Notes: generated from the sequence alone by a model not told the origin. A DNA stretch of 64,000 bases from Bog-473 sp963791455 (GCA_963791455.1 CAWBSM010000002.1:620001-684000), one strand, 5' to 3'; counted from the stretch's first letter, positions 52,252 through 62,017 are shown. Numbers and translations: made by a program.

Positions 52252-53288
52252 TCAGGCCATGGCCGTCGGGTTGTGGAGCGGTTCGGTCGCGGCCGGCTTC
52301 GACGCGAAGATGTTCAGTCCGAGCTTCTCGGAGACGTGCCGGGTGACTCGCTGTCCCCGCACGCTGTTGCCCGCGGCATCGAGGCGGGGGAGAACGTGCC
52401 CAGTCCTCCCTTTCCGGGCGAGATGGTCACGATGCCCCCGCTGACGCCGCTCTTCCCGGGGAGACCGACTTCGTAGAGCCAGTCACCGGAATGCTCGTAC
52501 AGCCCGGCCGTGGCCAGCGCGGCGAGCACGTGCTTGCAGTGAAACGGCTCGACGACGCGCCGGCCGGTCAGCGGCTGCACGCCCCCGTTGGCCAGGGTGG
52601 CCCCCATGGCCGCCAGGTCGAACGCCGTCACCAGCAGCGAGCACTGGCGGGTGTACAGGTCGGTGGTCTCGTCGGGATCCGCGTAGAGGCGGCCGTAACT
52701 CTGCAGCAGATGGGCGATGCCCTGGTTGCGTAGGTTGGTCGCCGCCTCGGACGCGTACACCTCTTCGTCGAGCTCGAGCTCACGTCCCGCGAAACGCGAG
52801 AGGCCCTGGCGGATGAACTCCCACCGCTCCTCGGTCGTGTCGCCCGGCACCAAGCTCGTCGTGGCCATCGCTCCCGCGTTGACCATGGGGTTCATCGTGC
52901 GCTCCTCGTTCAGCTCAATGGCCATCACGGAGTTGAAGCCCAACCCGGTCGCGTTCACCCCGAGCTTGCGACGGGCCACTTCGTGGCCGATGGCGTCGCA
53001 CACGAGGGCGAAGACGAACGCCTTCGAGATGCTCTGCAACGAGAAGAGGTGCGAGGCGTCCCCCACCGAGAAGCTCCCGCCGCCGACCCCGACGATGCTC
53101 ACGGCGAAGAGCGAAGGATCGACATTGGCCAGGACCGGGATGTAGTCGGCGACCGCCCCCTCCTCCAGGGGGCGGTAGAGCTCGAAGACCTCGGTGAGGA
53201 GCTCCGAGACGACCTCCACCCGGGGAAGCTCGCCGGTCGAGACGGCGTTGCTCGTCGTCGTCTCGTGAAAGGGCAGCGGAATGTGCAC
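52252..53288 (-). CDS. glsA: glutaminase, frameshifted near 52387
   Basis: This serine-dependent enzyme converts glutamine to glutamate and ammonia. FSLQSISKAFVFALVCDAIG carries the SxxK catalytic motif. NPMVNAGAMATTSLVPG, YASEAATNLRNQGIAHLLQSYG and TRQCSLLVTAFDLAAMGATLANGG are signature parts, ending GIVTISPGKGGLGTFSP. There the frame breaks at a run of five G (52386-52390, plus strand); restoring one base gives LDAAGNSVRGQRV and a normal C-terminus with stop at 52252-52254. Repaired length is about 345 residues. GTG 53286-53288 is chosen for the CAGGAGCCC before it. Confidence 0.88.
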
Positions 53289-53304
53289 GGCGGGCTCCTG
53301 GCGG

Positions 53305-54105
53305 TCACGCCGGCTCGAGCGGGGGCGTCGGCACGGTGATCGCCGGAGCTTCGGTGCCGCCATCGACCTCGAAGACCTTGCCGGTGACCCAGGACGCGGC
53401 GTCGGAGACCAGGTACAGGACCGCGCAGGCGATGTCCTCGGGCTCGCCGGGGCGCCGCATCGGCGTGCCGTCGAGGAACTGGCGCCGCAGACCCTCGTCG
53501 GTGAGCACGATGTCGAGCGAGCGGGTGGCCACGCCGCCTACGTCGATCGCGTTGAGCCGCACCCGGGGGGCCAACTCGGGCGCCATGTTGCGGGTCAGCC
53601 GGTCGAGCGCCGCCTTGACGGCCCCGTAGGCGGCGAAGCTCGTCTGGGTCATGCTGGCCGAGCGTGAGGAGATGTTCACCACGGCACCGGATCCCACGGT
53701 GTCGACCATCCGCTGGGCCGCCAGCTTCGTCAAGGTGAACGGAGCGGTCACGTTGAAGTGAAAGGCCGCCTCGAGAAAGCGTTCGCTCGTGGCCAGCGCC
53801 GCGCGGGGCATGGCCCCGCCGGCGTTGTTCACGGCGATGTCGAGTCGGCCGAACTCCGCCACCGACACGTCCACCAGGCGTTCGAGCTCGGCGAGCGCGG
53901 CGACGTCGGTGCGCACGGCGAGGGCGCGCCGGCCGGCCTTTTCGACCAGCCCCGCCACCTCGTCGAGGTCGGCCGGCGTCCGGGCCGCCAACACGACGTC
54001 GGCCCCCGCCTCGGCGAGGCCGACGGCAATGCCGCGGCCGATCCCCAGCCCGGCTCCGGTGACGATGGCGACGCGGTCGTCGAGGCGGAAGCGGTCGAGA
54101 ATCAC
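53305..54105 (-). CDS. short-chain dehydrogenase/reductase
   Basis: This is a 266-residue SDR. VAIVTGAGLGIGRGIAVGLAEAG binds NAD(P), followed by VNNAGGAMPRAAL and the catalytic set NISSRSASMTQTSFAAYGAVKAAL (Ser, Tyr, Lys). It ends DAASWVTGKVFEVDGGTEAPA, the classical SDR C-terminus. Substrate unknown. The GTG start at 54103-54105 overlaps the stop of the DapB-like gene (GTGA), so the pair probably works on the same, likely lipid-derived, compound. Confidence 0.88.
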   Translation of the reverse strand: MILDRFRLDDRVAIVTGAGLGIGRGIAVGLAEAGADVVLAARTPADLDEVAGLVEKAGRRALAVRTDVAALAELERLVDVSVAEFGRLDIAVNNAGGAMPRAALATSERFLEAAFHFNVTAPFTLTKLAAQRMVDTVGSGAVVNISSRSASMTQTSFAAYGAVKAALDRLTRNMAPELAPRVRLNAIDVGGVATRSLDIVLTDEGLRRQFLDGTPMRRPGEPEDIACAVLYLVSDAASWVTGKVFEVDGGTEAPAITVPTPPLEPA

Positions 54106-55172
54106 GAGCGCCGGGCCCGATCGAGCGACGACGCCGCCCGCCCGGCGACCAACGGCATCTCGAGGTAGGTCCGCAACCCGGGGTCGGCCTCGCACACATA
54201 GGGCACGGCGTTCACGCAATGCATCGCCGTGGCCACGATGCCGGGGTTCCGCTCCAGGCCTGCCTCGATCGATTCCGGGTGGAGCTTGCGGAAGGTCACC
54301 AGGCAGCACGGATCCCCGGTGATCTCCACCTCGAAATGCTCCCCGTCAGGGCCAAATCTCCACGGCGGTTCGAGGTGCTCCTCCCCCATCAGCCAGTTCA
54401 CCGCGGCGGTGATCACGGGTTCACCGTCGACCAGACCTTCCCAGCGGAAGCGCTGCGCCGCCACGAGACCGGGCGCGATCGGTCCGATGGGCGAGTCGAT
54501 CGGAGCGGTGGCCACCGCCATCTCATGGGTCGTCCGCAGCTCGGGGTCGAGGTCGAAGCCCAGCTCGTCAGCCACCATCCACACCGATTGACGGAACCCT
54601 GCGCCGAGCGCGTCCGCCATGATGCTCAGGCGCGACTCCTCGGGGGTCTTGCCGAACAGCATCCAGTCGCGGATGACGTCAGGCGCACCGTAGGTGCGGA
54701 TGTCGGAGAACTCCTCTGCCCGCACCTTGGTGATGGAGCCCGACAGTGCCGAGACCATGAGCGGGAACCGCTCGGTGATCCCACCGGGGTGAATGCCGGT
54801 GCCGTGCAGGGTGACGCGGGCGCGGCGGCAGACCGAATCCAGACGCTGGCGCTCTTCGGCCGGCGGGTAGAACCAACCCAACGGCGTCACGACATTCTTG
54901 TGCGATTCGAGGATCCGGGTGACGTCGGCCGTGTCGGCGAAGATCGGGCTGTAGACGACGCAGTCCGCGTCGAGGGACAGCAGGGCATCGACGTCGCGCG
55001 TGGCCCTGATCCCGATCGGCTCGCGTCCCACGAGCGGGCCGACGTCCTGGCCGTCCTTCGCCTCCGAGTGCACCCAACAACCGACCAGCTCGAGGTCGGG
55101 ATGCGCGAGCACGCCCTCGATGGCGGCCCGGCCGACATTGCCCGTCGCCCACTGGATCACTCGGTAGCCCAC
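54102..55172 (-). CDS. dihydrodipicolinate-reductase-like oxidoreductase of mycobacterial type
   Basis: This is a 356-residue protein. RVIQWATGNVGRAAIEGVLAHPDLELVGCWVHSEAK is a Rossmann start, with DADCVVYSPIFADTADV and LHGTGIHPGGITERFPLMVSAL after it. It resembles proteins annotated as dihydrodipicolinate reductase or 2,4-diaminopentanoate dehydrogenase-like in mycobacteria, which are not real DapB; the actual reaction is unknown. It is translationally coupled to the downstream SDR gene. Confidence 0.8.
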   Translation of the reverse strand: MGYRVIQWATGNVGRAAIEGVLAHPDLELVGCWVHSEAKDGQDVGPLVGREPIGIRATRDVDALLSLDADCVVYSPIFADTADVTRILESHKNVVTPLGWFYPPAEERQRLDSVCRRARVTLHGTGIHPGGITERFPLMVSALSGSITKVRAEEFSDIRTYGAPDVIRDWMLFGKTPEESRLSIMADALGAGFRQSVWMVADELGFDLDPELRTTHEMAVATAPIDSPIGPIAPGLVAAQRFRWEGLVDGEPVITAAVNWLMGEEHLEPPWRFGPDGEHFEVEITGDPCCLVTFRKLHPESIEAGLERNPGIVATAMHCVNAVPYVCEADPGLRTYLEMPLVAGRAASSLDRARRS

Positions 55173-55303
55173 GGCACACCACTCCCTAACCCCTCGCGAT
55201 CAGGCGGCCACCCTATTGCATCTCCTTGGAGAGGCCGAGCGTCCCGACGCCCCCTGACCGGCGCGCCGGTCGAGCTGGCAACGATCGCCGCTACGGTGAG
55301 CGG

Positions 55304-56158
55304 GTGGTGCTGGGTCGCATCGGCGTGTGGTGGAGCGGGTCGTGGCGCGTGCCCGACGACTCGTCCACGGACGTGGGGCGGGAGCTCGAGGCAATGGGCT
55401 ACGGGGCGCTGTGGTCGTCGGGGCGCTTCGACCCGGGCCTCTCCCCCCACTTCGAGCGGCTCCTGACGTCGACGAAGCGCATCCCGGTGGCCAGCGGCAT
55501 CGTCAGCATCTGGGCCTCGACCCCCGCCGACATCGGGGCCGCCGTGGCCGATCTCGAGGCAAGATTTCCCGGGCGCTTCCTGCTCGGCCTCGGGGCGAGC
55601 CACGCGCCCGTCGTCGAGCACTACGCCCACCCCTACACGCGCATGGTCGAGTACCTCGACGCGCTCGATGCCCTCGACGAGCCGGTGCCGCCGGACCGTC
55701 GCATGCTCGCCGCCCTCGGCCCGCGCATGCTCGAGCTCGCGGCGGCGCGTACGGCGGGCGCGCACCCGTACTTCGTGCCGGTCGAGCACACCGACCGGGC
55801 CCGCGCCATCCTGGGCCCGGGTCCGCTCCTCGCGCCCGAGGTCGCCGTCGTCCTCCAGGCCGATCCCGCCCAGGCCCGGGAGCTGGCACGCGGGTATGCG
55901 CGTACCTACCTGGCCCTGCCCAACTACACGAACAACCTGCGGACCTTCGGCTTCGGCGACGACGACATCGGTGGTGGTGGGAGCGATCGCCTGATTGACG
56001 CCGTCATCCCGTGGGGCGACGCCGCGACGGTGGCGGAACGCATCCGCCAGCACCACGAGGCAGGCGCCGACCACGTCTGCATCCAGGTCGTGGCGGGCCG
56101 GCAGGGCTTCCCGCTCGAGGAGTACCGACAACTGGCGGCGGCGCTCCTCTTGTCCTGA
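55304..56158 (+). CDS. F420-type LLM-class oxidoreductase (TIGR03620-like)
   Basis: This is a 284-residue luciferase-fold protein. IGVWWSGSWRVPDDSSTDVGRELEAMGYGALWSSG is its start, followed by PVASGIVSIWASTPADIGAAV, FPGRFLLGLGASHAPVVEH, LAALGPRMLELAAARTAGAHPYFVP and IPWGDAATVAERI. It fits the F420-dependent TIGR03620 group, whose substrates are unknown. Two GTG codons in tandem (55304, 55307) are candidate starts. The gene is divergent from the DapB-like one, about 130 bases away, and convergent with rdgB. Confidence 0.87.
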   Translation: MVLGRIGVWWSGSWRVPDDSSTDVGRELEAMGYGALWSSGRFDPGLSPHFERLLTSTKRIPVASGIVSIWASTPADIGAAVADLEARFPGRFLLGLGASHAPVVEHYAHPYTRMVEYLDALDALDEPVPPDRRMLAALGPRMLELAAARTAGAHPYFVPVEHTDRARAILGPGPLLAPEVAVVLQADPAQARELARGYARTYLALPNYTNNLRTFGFGDDDIGGGGSDRLIDAVIPWGDAATVAERIRQHHEAGADHVCIQVVAGRQGFPLEEYRQLAAALLLS

Positions 56159-56190
56159 CGCGGCTCGGCACCGGCGGTCGCCGCCCCTCC

Positions 56191-56814
56191 TCAGCCCGGG
56201 CCGGACCGCTGGGCCAGCCGACTCGCCAACCCGCGGAAGGCGCGCCCGCGATGCGACACCGCGTCCTTCTCCTCGGCCCGCATCTCCGCGAAGGTCCGAC
56301 CCTCTCCGCCGTCGGGCACGAACACGGGGTCGTAACCGAAGCCGTGGTTCCCCCGCTCCTTGGAGGAGATCCTCCCCTCCACCGTGCCTTCCGCCCACAC
56401 CTCGGCGCCGTCGGGGAAGGCAACCAGGGCCACGGTCCGGAACCGCGCCCGCCGTGACCCGCCGCGGTCGTCGAGTGCATCCAGGTCGCGGAGCAGCTTC
56501 GCCACGTTGTCGGCGTAGGTGGCGTCCTCGCCCGCGTACCGGGCCGAGTACACACCGGGGGCGCCCCCGAGCGCGTCGACCTCCAGGCCCGTGTCGTCCG
56601 CCACCGCCGCCGTTCCGGTTGCCACCACCAGCGCCCGCGCCTTCAGCCGTGCGTTGTCGAGGAGCGTCTCGCCGTCCTCGACCACGTCGGGCACCTCAGC
56701 CGGGCGCGCCAGCAGCGTCACGGGCAGCGAGGCCGAGAGGATCGCCGTGATCTCCCGGGTCTTGTCGGGGTTGGCCGAGGCCAGGACGAGACGGAACGGG
56801 TCGACTCGGCTCAA
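56191..56814 (-). CDS. rdgB: XTP/dITP diphosphatase
   Basis: This is a 207-residue Ham1/RdgB pyrophosphatase that removes inosine and xanthosine triphosphates. FRLVLASANPDKTREITAIL is the nucleotide-binding start, followed by DNARLKARAL, VADDTGLEVDALGGAPGVYSARYAG and GNHGFGYDPVFVPDGG, ending with SHRGRAFRGLASRL. The start appears to be TTG at 56812-56814, overlapping the RNase PH stop (TTGA); no ATG or GTG fits the N-terminus. RNase PH and RdgB genes are commonly neighbours, and here translation seems coupled. Confidence 0.92.
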   Translation of the reverse strand: MSRVDPFRLVLASANPDKTREITAILSASLPVTLLARPAEVPDVVEDGETLLDNARLKARALVVATGTAAVADDTGLEVDALGGAPGVYSARYAGEDATYADNVAKLLRDLDALDDRGGSRRARFRTVALVAFPDGAEVWAEGTVEGRISSKERGNHGFGYDPVFVPDGGEGRTFAEMRAEEKDAVSHRGRAFRGLASRLAQRSGPG

Positions 56815-57563
56815 CGCCGCGGCGGCGGCTCGGCCAGCACCGCCGCCTGCAGGTCCGTCAGCTCCTTGATGCCCGCTTCCGCCAGCCCGAGCAGGGTGTC
56901 CAGCTCGCTCCGGCTGAACGCCATCCCCTCCGCCGTGCCCTGCACCTCGACGAACCGCCCGCCGCCCGTCATGACGACGTTCATGTCGACCTCGGCCCGC
57001 GAGTCCTCGGCGTAGGGGAGGTCGAGCATGGCGACGCCGTCGACGATGCCGACGGACACGGCCGCCACGGAGTCGGTCAGGGGGTGGGCACGGATCGTCC
57101 CGGCCTGGACCAAGCGGGTGCAGGCATCGTGGAGCGCGACGTAGGCCCCGCAGATGGAGGCGGTGCGCGTGCCGCCGTCGGCCTGCAGCGCATCGCAGTC
57201 CACGGTGATCTGCGCCTCGCCCAGGACGACGAGGTCGCACACCGCACGGAGCGAGCGGGCGATGAGCCGCTGGATCTCCTGCGTCCGCCCCGATTGCTTG
57301 CCCTTGGCCGCCTCCCGAGAGGCCCGCTCGAGGGTCGAACCCGGGAGCATGGAGTACTCCGCGGTCACCCAGCCGCGGCCGGTGCCGCGCATCCAGGGCG
57401 GGACCCGCTCCTCCAGCGAGGCGGTACACAGCACCTTGGTCTGCCCGAAGGTCACCAGCACCGACCCGAGTGCCATCACCGTGTAGTCGCGCTCGAAGCC
57501 GACGGGGCGTAGCTGGTCGGTGGCCCGCCCGTCCTGGCGTGCCGTGCGGGGATCCTCGCTCAT
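56811..57563 (-). CDS. rph: ribonuclease PH
   Basis: This is a 250-residue phosphorolytic 3'-5' exoribonuclease that trims tRNA 3' ends. LRPVGFERDYTVMALGSVLVTFGQTKVLCTASLEERVPPWM (in pieces) and GWVTAEYSMLPGSTLERASRE are the catalytic-core signatures. TVDCDALQADGGTRTASICGAYVAL supplies phosphate and metal contacts, and EVDMNVVMTGGGRFVEVQGTAEG ends the core. ATG 57561-57563 is chosen for the GGGAGGACATGAC before it. It is the upstream partner of rdgB. Confidence 0.95.
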   Translation of the reverse strand: MSEDPRTARQDGRATDQLRPVGFERDYTVMALGSVLVTFGQTKVLCTASLEERVPPWMRGTGRGWVTAEYSMLPGSTLERASREAAKGKQSGRTQEIQRLIARSLRAVCDLVVLGEAQITVDCDALQADGGTRTASICGAYVALHDACTRLVQAGTIRAHPLTDSVAAVSVGIVDGVAMLDLPYAEDSRAEVDMNVVMTGGGRFVEVQGTAEGMAFSRSELDTLLGLAEAGIKELTDLQAAVLAEPPPRR

Positions 57564-57611
57564 GTCATGTCCTCCCACTGTCGGCCTCGTCGGACACCGT
57601 AGGCGACCGTC

Positions 57612-58046
57612 TCAGTTCCCGTGGACGAAGGCCTCGGGATACGAGTGGGACGAGATCTCCAGTGCGGCATCGACGTCGCGGTATGTCTTGAGCTCGATCA
57701 CGTTGCCGCTCGGGTCGGCGATCTTGGCTTTCGTCTGCTCGGTGCGCAGGCCCACGTCGTCGGTCGCGACGGGGACCAGCCAGTGGACGTCGTCGTGCTC
57801 GAGCCGGGCGATGAGCGTCTCAAACTCGTCCCGCCCCAGGGTGACGCCGAAGTGCCGCACGCCTCCCGATGGGACGTCGGTCACCTCGTCGGGTCGGTGC
57901 TGCAGCGTGATCTGCATGCCGTAGAACCACACGTCCGTAAACTCGGCCCGCGTGCGCGCCGACTGGCAGCCGAGTGTGTGCACGTAGAAATCTCGCGCGG
58001 CGACCATGTCCCGCACCGGGACGGACAGGTGGAGGATCGGTTGCAT
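57612..58046 (-). CDS. VOC (glyoxalase/dioxygenase-like) family protein
   Basis: This is a 144-residue vicinal-oxygen-chelate fold protein. ILHLSVPVRDMVAARDFYVHTLGC is the first beta-alpha module, with VRHFGVTLGRDEFETLIARLEHDDVHWL and AKIADPSGNVIELKTY the second. A metal-binding His in LHLSV and Glu in IELK are visible. The substrate is unknown. The start is ATG 58044-58046. It stands alone upstream of rph on the same strand. Confidence 0.84.
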   Translation of the reverse strand: MQPILHLSVPVRDMVAARDFYVHTLGCQSARTRAEFTDVWFYGMQITLQHRPDEVTDVPSGGVRHFGVTLGRDEFETLIARLEHDDVHWLVPVATDDVGLRTEQTKAKIADPSGNVIELKTYRDVDAALEISSHSYPEAFVHGN

Positions 58047-58121
58047 CGGCTCAAGCCTACGGCCGCACCGGCGCAACCGCCGAGGCCGGCCAACCCGGCG
58101 CGTTGGCGTGCCCCCTCGAGC

Positions 58122-60197
58122 TCAACCCGTCCCCGGCAGCACGCACCGTGCCATCGCAAGGGGCTGGCCCCGAGCGCTCGGCGCCGCCGCCGCGGCACGG
58201 CAAAGGGCCAAGGAGGCGTCCCTCGCGGGCGCGGCCGTCGGGCCGCCCGGTGGCAGCGTCCACACCCAGGCGCCGCGCACGAAGTTCGGCGCGGCTCCGA
58301 TCACCTTGGTGAAGAACCCCGAGGCGTACACCGGATCGCGGCTGGGACCGGCGATCACCACTTGTCGCACCTGCCACTCCCGCAGGGCCCGGCGGACGGT
58401 CGCCAATTGCGGCGTCGTCCCGCTGGGCAGCGCGGCCCCAATGAGGCTCAGGTCGGTCAGGATCCGCCGAGCCGAACCCGGCACGCCCTGCCCGACCGGA
58501 CCGCCGAGGGCGTTGGGGGTCTTCAGCGCCGCGCCAGCCAGACGAAAGTCCATGTCGTCGACCGCCTGCCAGAGCATGGGCTGCGTCGAACCCGAGACGG
58601 CGAAGGGGACCGTGAGCAGCACGGTCCCGGTCGGCAACCCCGGCGCCACCTGGCGGATGTAGGCCGGGATCCGCACCGGTACCACCGTGAACGGTACGTC
58701 GAAGGTGACGAACACCGGGACGAGCGCCACCACACCCACCAGTGTCGTCACGGCAGCGGTGACTAAAGTCAGGTGCGACGCGATCCACGAGGTCCGCCGC
58801 GCGTGCAGGCGGCGGGTGCGGGCGATCGGCCGCCGGGAGGCGACGTAGAACGCATCGAGGCCGACGGCGAGCAGGAAGGCAACGAAGAGGGCGAGGAACG
58901 GCGCGAACTGGTCGGCCAGGATCTCCTTGAGGATGGGCAGCTTCGAGAGGGCGCGCCAAGGCAGCCACACGTGCGTCAGCGACGAGGGGGTGAGGAGCAG
59001 CGCGCCGCCGAGCGCGAGCAAGAGGCTCACGGCGGACATGAACACGAGCAGCCACGTCAAGGGCCGGCGGCGGGCGACCACGGCGGAACCCACGGCGGCC
59101 AGCGCGACCCCGCCGCCCACGTAGTCGGGCGGGGGCCCGATGCGACCCAGGTAGCCCCCGAAGCGGACGTACGCGTTGGCGAAGGCCTCGTACGGGCCAG
59201 GCACGATCACGCCCGAGAGCGGTACCCCGGAGATCGGTGCGAGGTAGAAGAGGGTCCCCGACACGGACTGGGGGCCGGCGACGCCGTACCAGGCGGGATA
59301 GGCCAGCAGCACCGCGGTGACGCCGACGGCGAGGCCGAGCGCGCGAACGGCGTGGCGCGCCCGCGCCCGCACGTGACGCCAGCCCGCGGCCACCACCGCG
59401 ACCAGGCCCACGACGGCCAACAGGCCGCACATCACCAGCACCTCGGGCGAGATCAGGAACTGCGCCACCAGCAGCGCGGCCAAGACCAGCCCGTCACGAC
59501 GCACCGAATGTTGCTGTCGGACGACGATCTCGTGCAACGTGGTGAAGAGGAACGGCGGGAGCACCAGCACCGTCACCGAAACGTGGCCGAAGACGAGCGA
59601 CGTGACCATGGCCGACGAGTAGCCGTAGACGAGCGCCGCCGGGATGGCAGCGGGCTTCCAGGTGACGAGAGGGCGGATCGCGGCAAAGCAGCCCCACGCG
59701 CTGAGCGCGGGAGCGAGCGTGAGCGCGACATTGGTGGCCGTCACCGGTCCGAAGAGCCATGTCACGGGGGCGAGTGCGACGCCCACCAACGTCCCCGACG
59801 TGTTCGACAGCAAATTGGCGCCGTCAGGGACGTTGACCGCACCGGAGAAGAACAGGTTGTGCAGGTGCTCAACGGCCCAGGCGGGCCACGCCGTGAACCA
59901 GACCTGCTGCGCCGGATCACCGCAGCCGCACGTGAGCGTCGACGATGGATGCCCCGCCCAGACGTGCCACCACAAAATGACCGCCGGAACAGCGAAGCAA
60001 ACGATGGCGAAGAGGTGGAAACCCACAACACGTGCCGCCCGCAAGGCGCGGTCTTGGTGGATGGGAGCGGGCGGGTGCGGTTGGTGCTCCGGTTCCGTCA
60101 CTTCGGTACCGGCACCGGCACCGGCGAGGTCCGGAACCAAGGGCGAGTCAAACGTGTCGTGCGTGGGGTGCGTCGACACCGCTTTCGCGCTCGTCAC
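58122..60197 (-). CDS. large multi-pass membrane protein, GT-C-like
   Basis: This is a 691-residue membrane protein. After a polar 60-residue leader comes FHLFAIVCFAVPAVILWW, then a periplasmic loop STLTCGCGDPAQQVWFTAWPAWAVEHLHN with an Asp typical of GT-C catalytic loops. About ten membrane helices follow and the C-terminus is a soluble domain (TLVGVVALVPVFVTFDVPFTVVPVRIPAYIRQ...QWQVRQVV-like). Similar actinobacterial proteins are usually annotated only as membrane or glycosyltransferase-like. A polyprenyl-sugar donor is possible. The GTG start at 60195-60197 leaves 62 bases to the divergent oxidase gene. Confidence 0.75.
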   Translation of the reverse strand: MTSAKAVSTHPTHDTFDSPLVPDLAGAGAGTEVTEPEHQPHPPAPIHQDRALRAARVVGFHLFAIVCFAVPAVILWWHVWAGHPSSTLTCGCGDPAQQVWFTAWPAWAVEHLHNLFFSGAVNVPDGANLLSNTSGTLVGVALAPVTWLFGPVTATNVALTLAPALSAWGCFAAIRPLVTWKPAAIPAALVYGYSSAMVTSLVFGHVSVTVLVLPPFLFTTLHEIVVRQQHSVRRDGLVLAALLVAQFLISPEVLVMCGLLAVVGLVAVVAAGWRHVRARARHAVRALGLAVGVTAVLLAYPAWYGVAGPQSVSGTLFYLAPISGVPLSGVIVPGPYEAFANAYVRFGGYLGRIGPPPDYVGGGVALAAVGSAVVARRRPLTWLLVFMSAVSLLLALGGALLLTPSSLTHVWLPWRALSKLPILKEILADQFAPFLALFVAFLLAVGLDAFYVASRRPIARTRRLHARRTSWIASHLTLVTAAVTTLVGVVALVPVFVTFDVPFTVVPVRIPAYIRQVAPGLPTGTVLLTVPFAVSGSTQPMLWQAVDDMDFRLAGAALKTPNALGGPVGQGVPGSARRILTDLSLIGAALPSGTTPQLATVRRALREWQVRQVVIAGPSRDPVYASGFFTKVIGAAPNFVRGAWVWTLPPGGPTAAPARDASLALCRAAAAAPSARGQPLAMARCVLPGTG

Positions 60198-60259
60198 TGG
60201 CGCCGAGCGTACAGCGAGGTCCCCACTGCGGGCACCATGATGCCAGCGGGCACGTTCGT

Positions 60260-61438
60260 ATGATCGTTGCCGTGCCCGAGGACCGTCGTTGCATCGTGGT
60301 GGGAGCGGGGTTGCTCGGGCTCTGTGCCGCATGGGCGCTGTCGCGGCGGCACTGGCGGGTGACGGTCGTGGAGGCCGCGGGCGCGGTCGGCCACGAGCGT
60401 TCCGGCTCCAAGGGCGACGCGCGCATCTTTCGGCTCGGCTACCCCGAGGCACCCTACGTCGACATGGCAATCCGTTCTCGCGAGCTGTGGCGCGGACTCG
60501 AGGCGTCCGCCGGCCGCACGCTCCTCCACGTGAGTGGCCAAGTCACCTTCGGCGACGAGGCCGCGCTCGATGCCGTCGCCGGCGCCCTGGCGGCCGCGGG
60601 CGCGCCCGCCGAGCGGCTGGCACCCGGCGAAGCCGCCCGTCGGTTCCCCGGGGTGAGAGCGCCCGGGCCCGTGCTGTTCGAACCCGAGTCGGGTGTCCTG
60701 GCGGCCGATGACTGCCTCCGCGCCCTGGGTGAGACGGCCGACTTCTCGTTGCACACCGGCACGCGCGTCACCTCGCTGCGCCCAAGGCTCGATGCGGTCA
60801 CGGTCGCCACTGCGGACAGGCACGCCCTCGAGGCCGACGTCGTGGTGGACTGCGCCGGGCCTCACGCCCTCGAGCTCCTCGGCGGTGCTCGACCCGTGAC
60901 GGCGCCGCCGTCGTTGCCCCAGGTGGCCTACTTCAAGCCCGCGCCGAGAGGGGGTCGGGAGCCCCTGCCCGTCTTCATCGAGTGGGGGGACGACATGATC
61001 TACGGCCTGCCGGTGCCCGACGGCGGGCGGCACGGCGCCACCTACAAGGTGTCGCACCACACTCCGGGCCCCACCCTCGACACGTTCGACCCCACCGACC
61101 CCACGCCGTTCGACGACGACCCGGATCTCCTCGCCCGGTTGACCGGCGCGGTCCGCCGCCTCCTGCCCACCTTGGACCCGGAGCCCGTGAGGACCGAACG
61201 CTGTGTCTACGACAACTCCGCCGACGGCGACTTCGTCGTCGGACGAGCGGGGAACATCGTGGTCGGATGCGGAACCAGCGGGCATGGGTTCAAGTTCGGG
61301 CCACTGCTCGGGGAGCTCTTGGCCGACCTCGCCGACGGGACACCGCCGTCCGTCGACCTCGGCCGCTTCGGCGTCGACCGCGCGGCGCCGGGACCGGCAG
61401 CGGAGGACGGGCATGGGCACGCGGTCGACGGCCGGTAG
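60260..61438 (+). CDS. FAD-dependent amine/amino-acid oxidase (sarcosine-oxidase-like, DAO family)
   Basis: This 392-residue flavoprotein begins with the dinucleotide motif CIVVGAGLLGLCAAWALSRRHWRVTVVEA. SGSKGDARIFRLGYPEAPYVDMA is the FAD/active-site part of the MTOX/SoxA type, and EADVVVDCAGPHALELLG is a second Rossmann part. VYDNSADGDFVVGRAGNIVVGCGTSGHGFKFGPLLGELLADL is the C-terminal FAD signature in pieces. It would oxidise an N-methyl or secondary amine. ATG 60260 is the best start; it precedes the DUF1697 gene. Confidence 0.86.
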   Translation: MIVAVPEDRRCIVVGAGLLGLCAAWALSRRHWRVTVVEAAGAVGHERSGSKGDARIFRLGYPEAPYVDMAIRSRELWRGLEASAGRTLLHVSGQVTFGDEAALDAVAGALAAAGAPAERLAPGEAARRFPGVRAPGPVLFEPESGVLAADDCLRALGETADFSLHTGTRVTSLRPRLDAVTVATADRHALEADVVVDCAGPHALELLGGARPVTAPPSLPQVAYFKPAPRGGREPLPVFIEWGDDMIYGLPVPDGGRHGATYKVSHHTPGPTLDTFDPTDPTPFDDDPDLLARLTGAVRRLLPTLDPEPVRTERCVYDNSADGDFVVGRAGNIVVGCGTSGHGFKFGPLLGELLADLADGTPPSVDLGRFGVDRAAPGPAAEDGHGHAVDGR

Positions 61439-61447
61439 CGTGCGGGC

Positions 61448-61987
61448 ATGCCCCGCTACGTCGCCTTGCTCCGGAGCGTGAACGTCGCCGGCCACGGTCG
61501 CATCGCCATGAACGAGCTACGGGCGTCCTTCGAGGACCTGAAGTACCGCGACGTCACGACGTACATCCAGACCGGGAACGTGCTCTTCTCCACCGGATCG
61601 AAGAGCGAGGCCACCATCGTGGCCGCCATCGAGCAGCGGCTCGCGGAGGAGTTCGGCGACTCGCCGGCCGTCATCTTGCGCACGGTGCCCGATCTGCTGC
61701 GCATCGGGACGGCAAGCCCCTACCAGAAGGCGGGGGCGAACCCGTCCCGCCACCACGTGACGTTCCTGGCCACCAAGCCGGCGCCCGAGGTGCTGCGAGC
61801 ACTGGCCCTCCCCCCCAGCGGCCGTGACCAACTGGTCGTCGACGGCCGGGAGGTCTACGTGCACACCCCGGACGGTTACGCGGAGACGAAGTACACCGGC
61901 ACGTTCCTCGAGCGCCGGCTCGGCGTCGTGAGCACCACCCGCAACTGGAACACCGTCACGAAGCTCTGCGAGCTGGCCGGTCGCTGA
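61448..61987 (+). CDS. DUF1697 family protein
   Basis: This is a 179-residue protein. RYVALLRSVNVAGHGRIAMNELRASFEDLKYRDVTTYIQTGNVLF (in pieces) is the classic DUF1697 N-terminus, with VTFLATKPAPEVLRAL and ERRLGVVSTTRNWNTVTKLCEL following. The family is widespread and uncharacterised. ATG 61448 is nine bases downstream of the oxidase stop. Confidence 0.93.
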   Translation: MPRYVALLRSVNVAGHGRIAMNELRASFEDLKYRDVTTYIQTGNVLFSTGSKSEATIVAAIEQRLAEEFGDSPAVILRTVPDLLRIGTASPYQKAGANPSRHHVTFLATKPAPEVLRALALPPSGRDQLVVDGREVYVHTPDGYAETKYTGTFLERRLGVVSTTRNWNTVTKLCELAGR

Positions 61988-62017
61988 TCGGCGGAGTCCC
62001 CCCCATAGGATCGGGTC

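Noticed and set aside
54102..55172. True DapB of lysine synthesis
   Set aside because: The protein is about 100 residues longer than DapB and lacks its recognisable substrate-binding signature; it fits the mycobacterial DapB-like group instead.
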